From contig JAHDYN010000165.1 in NCBI GenBank assembly GCA_023383735.1, forward strand, positions 1 through 5,150: a DNA stretch of 5,150 nucleotides, in the 5' to 3' direction. Both the position numbers and the translations under genes were made by a program. Under the pieces are notes generated by a model. That model saw only the letters and a list, made by a program, of their open reading frames with translations. It was not told the DNA's origin and made no database searches. The DNA is from Gammaproteobacteria bacterium. GTDB lineage: Bacteria > Pseudomonadota > Gammaproteobacteria > Steroidobacterales > GCA-2729495. Shown one piece after another: positions 1 to 5,150 of this stretch (its first letter is position 1; each line of letters starts with the position of its first letter).

Positions 1-593
1 TAGAAACGCGTCTCGTAGCCGAGCGCCACAAAGGTGGTCGCCAGGGTCGGCACCGCCACATGGCGCAGGTAGTCCGGCAGTGTCTGTGCATTCCAGCCAC
101 GCACGGGGAACAGGTCAAGGCCGTCGCTTGAACACAGCAGGATCTGAAAGGCGATGATGACGATCAGAAAGCTCACGCTCATGCCGATCACCGCAATCGC
201 CATGATGAGCTTGTCCGGCCAGCGTCCGCGCCACACCGCTGCGGCAAGCGCCAGCAATATGCCGATGAGGTGGCCGAGCAGAAAGCCGGGCAGGATCAGG
301 ATCAGGGACACGGGAATGGTCTTCGCCAGCAGCACCCTGACCGACTCGCCGCTGGACGTGTTGCCGAAATCAAGGCGCACGATCTCGCCCAGATAGGTGG
401 CATAGCGCTGGATAAAGGACTGGTCGTAGCCGAGCTGGTGCCGCACCTCGATGATCTGCTCGGCGGTCGGATTCTTGCCCAGCAGCTGGTAGGTCATGTC
501 GGGGCCGAAGTAGACCATCAGGGCAAAGCTGACCAGCGTGACACCGAGCACCAGCGGGATGCCGGTCAGCAGCTTGCGCAATACATACTGCAT
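1..593 (-). CDS. Oligopeptide/dipeptide ABC transporter permease, DppB/OppB type (partial, C-terminus off the left edge)
   Basis: Inner-membrane permease of a peptide-type ABC importer, which would form the translocation channel with a second permease (DppC/OppC type). I translated it directly: 197 codons are visible with no stop before the window edge. The N-terminus (MQYVLRKLLTGIPLVLGVTL) is the typical DppB/OppB opening, with the first membrane helix at about residues 8-29. A periplasmic segment follows with the family's features (HQLGYDQS, then LDFGN), then helices at about residues 100-120 and 130-150. The sequence stops just before the expected cytoplasmic EAA loop that contacts the ATPase. 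The gene begins 12 bases after the stop of the substrate-binding protein, so the two are very likely co-transcribed. An in-frame GTG at 602 is an alternative start, with GGAAG at good spacing before it. I prefer the ATG at 593 because it matches the family N-terminus. The exact substrate cannot be told. Confidence 0.9.
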   Translation of the reverse strand, partial: MQYVLRKLLTGIPLVLGVTLVSFALMVYFGPDMTYQLLGKNPTAEQIIEVRHQLGYDQSFIQRYATYLGEIVRLDFGNTSSGESVRVLLAKTIPVSLILILPGFLLGHLIGILLALAAAVWRGRWPDKLIMAIAVIGMSVSFLIVIIAFQILLCSSDGLDLFPVRGWNAQTLPDYLRHVAVPTLATTFVALGYETRF

Positions 594-605
594 CAGTTCC
601 ACGGT

Positions 606-2432
606 TCAGCTTCCAGGTGGCGTGGCAGGCAGCACATCGACGTACTTCAGGAAGAAGCCGCCGACAATTTCACGGTCCGGCACGGCGATGACGTTCTTGT
701 GCCACAGATAGCTACGCGTGCGCGAGAGGCCGGTCATCGCCACGCAGTCATCGATCACCAGCTGGTTCATGCGCCGGTAAATCGCGGTGCGCTCCGGGGA
801 TGGCAGCATGACCGAGGATTGTTCATACAGCCGATCGTATTCGGGATTGCGGTAATTTGCGTCGTTGGAGCCGGGCGAGCCGTTGGGGCCATAGAACAGC
901 TGCAGGGTGTTTTCGGCATCCGGATAGTCGAGACCCCAGCCCTTGGCGACCAGCGGCAGCTCGCCCCGCTTCCAGGCGCGCGAAATGTCACCGAAGGTGG
1001 CGTAGGTCTTGCGCACGACCTTGTCGTGGGGAAAGCCGATCGCGCGCATCCAGGCACGGAACTGCTCGAAGAACAGGCGTTCGGTAACCCCGGCCGTCGT
1101 GCCGTACACCAGTGTCGGCAGGTTCTCTGCCGTCCAGCCGTTGTCGCGCAACAGCCGGCGTGCGCCGGCCACATCGAGCGTGACACTGTCGCGCGAAAGC
1201 GCCGGATCATACTCGGGACTCAGGGGCACGATGATGCCGGGAAAATAGGTCGCCAGGCCAAAGTACCAGCTCTGGTTGCGGGCCTCCCAGTCGTAGGCCT
1301 TGATGATCGCGCAACGCAGCGCCTTGTTGCGCCGTTCGCGCTCGGGATCCGGGTTGTAGCCAATCTCCGGGAAATCCATGTTGAATGCGGTGAAGACAAA
1401 GCCGCCTTCCGGACCGGAATACACATGAAAGCGCTTGGCATACCCGGGCTGCAGCCGGATCGGCCGCTTGCTGGCCAGCACACGGTCGACCTGCTCGATC
1501 GGCGGTGAGCCAAACTGCACCTCATTGCCCTTGGTAAAGGAGGTCCAGGCAGCACTCGACTCGCTGATGAAGTGGATCTCCAGCCGGTCGATGAAGGGCG
1601 GCGAGCGTCCATCGATGGCGGCCACGCCCGTGTGGCCCTGGGTGGCCGGATCATAGCCCTCGGCGCGCAGGTCGACGGGCTCCTGGCGATACCAGGGATT
1701 GCGCTCCATCACCACGCGCGAGGAGTCGTAGCTGAGCAGACGAAAGGGGCCTGAGCCGACGGGATGCACGCCCAGCGCCTTGCCGTATTTTTCGGCGGCT
1801 TCGCGCGGCACAACGGCCGAGTAGCCCTGTGCAAAGGTATCGGGCAGCTGCGGATAGGGGCGGGTAAGCCGGATCTCGAGTGTGTATCTCCCGGTTGCGC
1901 GCAGGCCGGGCACCGGCTGGTCGTAGTCGGCGCCGGCACGCTTCCACGCATCGAGTCCGACTATGCGTCCCTGCCAGAGCCAGGCACCCTGTGGCTGATT
2001 CGCGGGATCAAACTGGCGCTTGATGGAGTAGACGACATCCTCTGCCACCAGCTCGCGGCCTCGCCCATCCGGAAAGCAGGGATCGTCGATGAAGCGCACA
2101 CCCTGCTTGATGCGGATGGTGTAGGTGAGTCCATCGGCAGACACCGCCGGGAAGTCCTCGGCGAGATTGGGCTTCAGCTGGTAGGGGCGGGCAAGGTACT
2201 TGTAGGCGTAGAGCGTATCGTAGGTATTGACGACCACATGGTTCGCATAAACATTGGCGGCCTGCGTGGGATCAAGGCTGGTGGGTGCCTGGTCCATGGC
2301 ATGGCGATAGGTTTTCAGGGCCGATACGGGCGCACGCTGCGGAAGGGATTCATCCGAACTGCAGCTGGCTGTGACCACGGCCGCCAGCACCAGAAGGGAG
2401 ATCAAGGCGAAATTCCGCAGCCTGCCCGGCAT
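606..2432 (-). CDS. ABC transporter substrate-binding lipoprotein, family 5 (oligopeptide/dipeptide type)
   Basis: Solute-binding protein that captures a peptide-like ligand in the periplasm and delivers it to the permease encoded next. The preferred start gives 608 residues. It opens with a short basic n-region, a hydrophobic stretch (about residues 8-20) and a lipobox ending in VTASC with Cys24 as the lipidated residue. Ser at +2 suggests outer-membrane retention. Family-5 hallmarks follow: the AMDQAPTSLDPTQA segment at about 45-59, LAEDF near 90-94, GLTYTIRIKQGVRF at 101-114, AEDVVYSIKR at 130-139, and GVHPVGSGPFRLLSY at 221-235. The reading frame stays open up to a GTG at 2531, and an ATG lies at 2453. 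I chose 2432 because it puts the signal peptide at the N-terminus. No clear Shine-Dalgarno precedes it (CCGCCCCCC), so the start is less certain than the function. Ligands of this family range from peptides to nickel or opines, so the substrate is open. Confidence 0.92.
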   Translation of the reverse strand: MPGRLRNFALISLLVLAAVVTASCSSDESLPQRAPVSALKTYRHAMDQAPTSLDPTQAANVYANHVVVNTYDTLYAYKYLARPYQLKPNLAEDFPAVSADGLTYTIRIKQGVRFIDDPCFPDGRGRELVAEDVVYSIKRQFDPANQPQGAWLWQGRIVGLDAWKRAGADYDQPVPGLRATGRYTLEIRLTRPYPQLPDTFAQGYSAVVPREAAEKYGKALGVHPVGSGPFRLLSYDSSRVVMERNPWYRQEPVDLRAEGYDPATQGHTGVAAIDGRSPPFIDRLEIHFISESSAAWTSFTKGNEVQFGSPPIEQVDRVLASKRPIRLQPGYAKRFHVYSGPEGGFVFTAFNMDFPEIGYNPDPERERRNKALRCAIIKAYDWEARNQSWYFGLATYFPGIIVPLSPEYDPALSRDSVTLDVAGARRLLRDNGWTAENLPTLVYGTTAGVTERLFFEQFRAWMRAIGFPHDKVVRKTYATFGDISRAWKRGELPLVAKGWGLDYPDAENTLQLFYGPNGSPGSNDANYRNPEYDRLYEQSSVMLPSPERTAIYRRMNQLVIDDCVAMTGLSRTRSYLWHKNVIAVPDREIVGGFFLKYVDVLPATPPGS

Positions 2433-2456
2433 TGGGGGGCGGAAATCCCACATATG

Positions 2457-2485
2457 TTCATAAAATAGGCATATATTGGCTACAA
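2457..2485 (-). promoter_or_regulatory. Candidate sigma-70-type promoter for the ABC importer operon
   Basis: On the minus strand, TTGTAG (2480-2485) and TATGAA (2457-2462) are separated by 17 bases inside the most AT-rich part of the window. Each hexamer is an imperfect match: three of six bases for -35, four of six for -10. A transcript starting near 2450 would leave a leader of about 18 bases before the ATG at 2432 and would exclude the upstream starts at 2453 and 2531. This is pattern matching only. Confidence 0.3.
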
Positions 2486-2492
2486 AAAACCA

Positions 2493-2558
2493 CTTGTGTG
2501 ATTTACACCTCCTTGTGGGGAAAAAAGTCACGAAATCCGCTTCAGACGACTACTTGTG
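2493..2558. repeat. Three direct copies of CTTGTG in the divergent intergenic region
   Basis: CTTGTG occurs at 2493-2498, 2512-2517 and 2553-2558. The second and third copies extend to CTTGTGGG. Start-to-start spacings are 19 and 41 bases, close to two and four helical turns. This could be a regulator binding array between two divergent units, but a six-base repeat seen three times can also be chance. Confidence 0.35.
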
Positions 2559-2570
2559 GGACATGAATGG

Positions 2571-3017
2571 ATGATCGCTCTGCTGCAACGGGTCAAGAGG
2601 GCTTCGGTCACAGTCGATGAGCAGCGGATTGCCGCGATCGGCCCGGGCTTGCTGGTACTTGTCGGTGTGGAAAAAACCGATACGCCGGCCCAGGCGATCC
2701 GGCTCGCCGAGCGACTGTATGCGTACCGGATCTTTCCCGATGCGGCTGATCGCATGAACCGCAGCCTGCAGGATGTGGGCGGCGAACTGCTGTTGGTGCC
2801 GCAGTTCACCCTGCTGGCAGACACCACACGCGGCAACCGGCCTGGGTTCGAGCGGGCCGCGGAACCCGCGCTCGGCGAGGCCCTGTTCACACAACTTGCC
2901 GCCAGCGCCAGGGCCCTGGGTTGCCCGACGCAGATCGGCCGATTCGGCGCAAATATGGACATTGAACTGATCAATACGGGCCCCGCAACCTTCCTGCTGC
3001 AGATTTCACCTGGCTGA
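2571..3017 (+). CDS. dtd: D-aminoacyl-tRNA deacylase (DTD)
   Basis: Cytoplasmic proofreading enzyme that hydrolyses D-aminoacyl-tRNA (and glycyl-tRNA(Ala) in studied homologues), keeping D-amino acids out of translation. The product is 148 residues, close to the 145 of E. coli. It starts with the family N-terminus MIALLQRVKRASVTV. RMNRSLQDVGGELLLV follows at 61-76, then the active-site strand PQFTLLADT at 77-85 with Thr80 and Phe79 in place, and RFGANM at 124-129 with Met129. The Gly-cisPro motif falls at Gly137-Pro138 within NTGPATF. The usual Ser77 of the SQFT motif is Pro here. An in-frame GTG at 2556 would add five residues (MGHEW); I prefer the ATG at 2571 because homologues begin with M-x-A-L-x-Q-R. 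GGA at 2559-2561 is a weak ribosome site. It is transcribed away from the ABC importer operon and lies upstream of tatA. Confidence 0.95.
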   Translation: MIALLQRVKRASVTVDEQRIAAIGPGLLVLVGVEKTDTPAQAIRLAERLYAYRIFPDAADRMNRSLQDVGGELLLVPQFTLLADTTRGNRPGFERAAEPALGEALFTQLAASARALGCPTQIGRFGANMDIELINTGPATFLLQISPG

Positions 3018-3027
3018 GCGCAAGGCA

Positions 3028-3037
3028 GCGAGCTCGC
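3028..3037. repeat. Perfect 10-base palindrome after dtd (GCGAGCTCGC)
   Basis: GCGAGCTCGC lies 11 bases after the dtd stop codon. It has no loop and no T-run follows, so it is not a standard intrinsic terminator. It could be a protein site or chance. I see no supported terminator between dtd and tatA, so read-through into tatA is possible. Confidence 0.3.
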
Positions 3038-3076
3038 AAAGCTTGACGTTTGTCACCCGGCAGCGAGGCGATCCGG

Positions 3077-3108
3077 CTATCCTAACCGCTTGGGGTATCC
3101 TTAATAAC
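3077..3108 (+). repeat. Imperfect direct repeat (TATCCTAAC / TATCCTTAATAAC) upstream of tatA
   Basis: TATCCT occurs at 3078-3083 and again at 3096-3101, 18 bases apart, each followed by an A-rich bit ending in AAC. Both resemble -10 hexamers, but neither has a -35 hexamer at normal spacing: TTGACG at 3043-3048 and TTGTCA at 3050-3055 are too far away. The area probably holds the tatA promoter, but I cannot pick the exact elements. Confidence 0.3.
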
Positions 3109-3132
3109 CCTGCGTACACGCTTCGTTTCCAC

Positions 3133-3137
3133 GGGAG
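3133..3137 (+). promoter_or_regulatory. Ribosome binding site of tatA
   Basis: GGGAG sits 8 bases before the ATG at 3146. It is the clearest ribosome site of the plus-strand genes and fits the high TatA levels relative to TatB and TatC known from studied systems. It fixes the tatA start. Confidence 0.6.
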
Positions 3138-3145
3138 AAGCCATC

Positions 3146-3391
3146 ATGGGTCTCGGCGGCATCAGCATCTGGCAATTACTGATCATTCTGGTCATCGTCA
3201 TTGCCATCTTCGGGACCAAGCGTCTCAAGAACATCGGCGCGGACCTCGGCGGCGCAGTCAAGGGCTTTCGCAAGGCCATGAACGAGGCCGAACAGGGTCC
3301 CGGCGATCCCAAGCAGATCGGCCAGGCCGATGCGGAGTTCTCCGAGTCGGCCGAGCCGAAGCGCGAAGCCGATCCTCACGGTAAGGCCTGA
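3146..3391 (+). CDS. tatA: Sec-independent (twin-arginine) translocase subunit TatA
   Basis: Small inner-membrane protein that assembles around the TatBC receptor and forms the passage for folded proteins carrying twin-arginine signals. It has 81 residues, against 89 in E. coli. The N-terminus GGISIWQLLIILVIVIAIF closely matches E. coli TatA: a single short membrane helix at about residues 7-22 with the polar Gln10, then the FGTK hinge (22-25). The amphipathic helix KNIGADLGGAVKGFRKAM spans 28-45 and includes Phe41, which corresponds to the essential Phe39 of E. coli. A charged, disordered tail (about 46-81) follows. Gln10 and the FGTK hinge, together with the true TatB next door, make this TatA rather than TatB. 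It is the first gene of tatABC, and tatB starts 24 bases after its stop. Confidence 0.96.
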   Translation: MGLGGISIWQLLIILVIVIAIFGTKRLKNIGADLGGAVKGFRKAMNEAEQGPGDPKQIGQADAEFSESAEPKREADPHGKA

Positions 3392-3415
3392 GTATTCGCA
3401 TACCGATCCGCAATC

Positions 3416-3796
3416 ATGTTCGAAATCGGTTTCTGGGAGCTGGCCTTGCTGTTCGGCCTTGGGTTGATCGTCCTCGGCCCGGAAAAGCTGCCGAAAATCG
3501 CCGACCAGCTCGGACGATATGCCGGCCAGGCGCGTCGCATGGCGCGCACCTTCACAGACCAGATCCGCGACGAGATCGAGGCCGAAGAACGCCGGGCGAG
3601 GAACCACTCCCCAACCAGCACGGCAACCGCAAGCCAGAGTGCGCCGGCATTCAGCCGGCCTGGTGCAGAGGACCTGATTCCGAAGGGCGCAGAGCCGCCA
3701 CCAACTGCTGAAGCCGCGGAGACGCTGGCTGCAGATGCCCGGGCTGCAGACACCGTAGCCGCAGAATCACCGGATCAGCTGCCACCGCATGGCTGA
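3416..3796 (+). CDS. tatB: Sec-independent (twin-arginine) translocase subunit TatB
   Basis: Partner of TatC in the receptor complex that binds twin-arginine signal peptides before TatA is recruited. The N-terminus MFEIGFWELALLFGLGLIVL is diagnostic of TatB: Glu8 in the membrane helix (about 4-20), followed by the GPEKLP hinge at 21-26. An amphipathic, then charged helical region runs through about residue 62 (DQIRDEIEAEERRAR). The tail from about 63 to 126 is low in complexity and rich in Ala, Pro, Ser, Thr and Glu. At 126 residues it is shorter than the 171 of E. coli; the missing length is in the variable tail. No strong ribosome site precedes the ATG. Its last 8 bases overlap the start of tatC, which suggests translational coupling. 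Confidence 0.95.
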   Translation: MFEIGFWELALLFGLGLIVLGPEKLPKIADQLGRYAGQARRMARTFTDQIRDEIEAEERRARNHSPTSTATASQSAPAFSRPGAEDLIPKGAEPPPTAEAAETLAADARAADTVAAESPDQLPPHG

Positions 3797-4571
3797 CGAC
3801 ACGCACGCCGAGCCCCCGGAAGAGTTGCCCGAAGCCAGCCTGATGTCGCATCTGCTGGAGCTGCGCTCCCGCCTGCTGAAAGCCGGCGGGGCAGTTCTCG
3901 CCGTTTTTGTCTGCCTGCTGCCCTTCAGCCGGACGATATTCAGTGCCGTTTCCAGCCCGCTGATGGCAAAGCTGCCGGCAGGCTCGACGATGATCGCCAC
4001 CGAGGTGGCTTCGCCGTTTCTGACGCCCTTCAAGACCAGCTTCTACGTCGCCATCATGGTGGCCATTCCGGCCGTGCTGTACCAGGTCTGGGCTTTTGTG
4101 GCCCCCGGCCTGTACCGGAAGGAAAAGCGCCTCGCCGTTCCGCTGCTGATATCCAGCGTCCTGCTTTTTTATCTGGGCGTGGTCTTTGCGTACTTCGTGA
4201 TCTTTCCGGTGATGTTCGGTTTTTTTGCGGCAGCAGCACCGGACAACGTGCAGATGATGACCGACATCAGCGCCTATCTGGACTTCGTACTGGTGTTGTT
4301 CATCGCTTTCGGGCTCGCCTTCGAAGTGCCGGTGGTTACCGTGCTCCTGGTTCTGGTCGGCATGGTGAAAATCGATACGTTGACGAAGAACCGGCAGTAC
4401 TTTTTTCTCGGCGCCTTCGTGCTGGGCATGGTGCTGACGCCGCCGGACGTGCTGTCGCAGACCTTGCTGGCCATCCCGATGTACCTGCTCTACGAGGGCG
4501 GCATCCTGATGGCGCGGCTGCTCTCGCGGCCGGCAAAGGCCGGGGAGAGTATCGGCGACAAGGCCGCCTGA
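3789..4571 (+). CDS. tatC: Sec-independent (twin-arginine) translocase subunit TatC
   Basis: Six-helix inner-membrane protein that recognises the twin-arginine motif on the cytoplasmic side and organises the Tat receptor. It has 260 residues, against 258 in E. coli. Family landmarks are intact: HLLELR at 21-26 with Glu24, FVAPGLY at 103-109 followed by Glu112-Lys-Arg in the first cytoplasmic loop, and FEVP at 178-181 with Glu179 inside a helix. TPPD at 217-220 is followed by SQTLLAIPMYLLYE. Hydrophobic segments fall at roughly 32-47, 84-104, 117-140, 162-190, 203-216 and 222-240. The ATG at 3789 overlaps the tatB stop codon by 8 bases and has no separate Shine-Dalgarno, so it is probably translated by coupling to tatB. 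No frameshift or missing key residue is seen. Confidence 0.97.
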   Translation: MADDTHAEPPEELPEASLMSHLLELRSRLLKAGGAVLAVFVCLLPFSRTIFSAVSSPLMAKLPAGSTMIATEVASPFLTPFKTSFYVAIMVAIPAVLYQVWAFVAPGLYRKEKRLAVPLLISSVLLFYLGVVFAYFVIFPVMFGFFAAAAPDNVQMMTDISAYLDFVLVLFIAFGLAFEVPVVTVLLVLVGMVKIDTLTKNRQYFFLGAFVLGMVLTPPDVLSQTLLAIPMYLLYEGGILMARLLSRPAKAGESIGDKAA

Positions 4572-4590
4572 GCCCGGCGCGCTGTCCACG

Positions 4591-5150
<560 letters not shown>

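Larger units (their letters stand above)
2433..2570. other. Divergent intergenic region between the ABC importer operon and dtd
   Basis: These 138 bases separate two divergently transcribed units and should carry the promoters of both. The part from 2451 to 2510 is about two-thirds A/T, in sharp contrast to the GC-rich genes on both sides. It contains three copies of CTTGTG, a GTGT-GATTT-ACAC inverted repeat (2496-2508), and an AAGGAGGT on the minus strand (2507-2514). I see no convincing promoter for dtd on the plus strand. TTGGCT at 2476-2481 with TGATTT at 2499-2504 (17-base spacer) is the best but weak. Confidence 0.6.

Noticed and set aside
270..1508. A 412-codon open frame on the plus strand, antisense to the ABC lipoprotein and permease genes
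   Set aside because: Its translation shows no recognisable family, and it crosses two well-supported minus-strand genes. Long antisense frames are expected in high-GC DNA with strong third-position bias.
1764..2468. A 234-codon plus-strand open frame antisense to the N-terminal part of the ABC lipoprotein
   Set aside because: No family features, and it lies fully inside a confidently assigned gene on the other strand.
2496..2508. GTGT-GATTT-ACAC as a CRP or FNR site
   Set aside because: The half-sites and spacing do not fit TGTGA-N6-TCACA or TTGAT-N4-ATCAA. It remains only a short inverted repeat.
2505..2514. ACACCTCCTT on the plus strand as the 3' end of a 16S rRNA gene (anti-Shine-Dalgarno)
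   Set aside because: The bases around it do not match the conserved 16S 3' end, and no rRNA sequence precedes it. It is simply the complement of the minus-strand AAGGAGGT.
3028..3037. The GCGAGCTCGC palindrome as a dtd terminator
   Set aside because: It has no loop and no downstream T-run, so it does not form a standard intrinsic terminator.
3043..3083. TTGACG (3043-3048) paired with TATCCT (3078-3083) as a tatA promoter
   Set aside because: The spacer is 29 bases, far from the usual 16-18. At normal spacing only GC-rich sequence is found.

Overview
The window looks like ordinary chromosomal DNA from a high-GC proteobacterium. A gammaproteobacterium is plausible, because the Dtd and TatA/B/C sequences resemble that class and the peptide-binding protein has an outer-membrane-type lipoprotein signal. 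The genus cannot be named from this sequence. Genes are tightly packed, with strong G/C preference at third codon positions. The only clearly AT-rich stretch is a short divergent intergenic region near 2440-2530.

Left half, minus strand (1-2432): the first two genes of an oligopeptide/dipeptide ABC importer. A lipoprotein substrate-binding protein (606-2432) is followed 12 bases later by a DppB/OppB-type inner-membrane permease (593 down to the left edge, truncated just before its expected EAA loop). The second permease and the ATPases would be expected beyond the left edge.

Centre (2433-2570): a divergent intergenic region with a weak candidate promoter for the ABC operon, three copies of CTTGTG, and an isolated strong Shine-Dalgarno-like sequence with no suitable start codon after it.

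Right half, plus strand (2571-5150): dtd (D-aminoacyl-tRNA deacylase), a 128-base gap, then tatA, tatB and tatC in a compact operon (24-base gap A-B, 8-base overlap B-C). A POT/PTR2-family proton-coupled peptide transporter starts 19 bases after tatC and runs off the right edge. TatABC exports folded twin-arginine proteins, and Dtd removes D-amino acids mischarged onto tRNA. Two independent peptide-uptake systems, one ATP-driven and one proton-driven, flank this housekeeping block. That could reflect a peptide-using lifestyle, but the link is inference.

I found no mobile elements, tRNA or rRNA genes, CRISPR arrays or long repeats, and no convincing sign of a new system. No stretch longer than 300 bases lacks a gene. 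The points worth a second look are modest: a Ser-to-Pro change in the Dtd active-site motif, the orphan Shine-Dalgarno and repeats in the divergent region, a short TatB, and the gene order.
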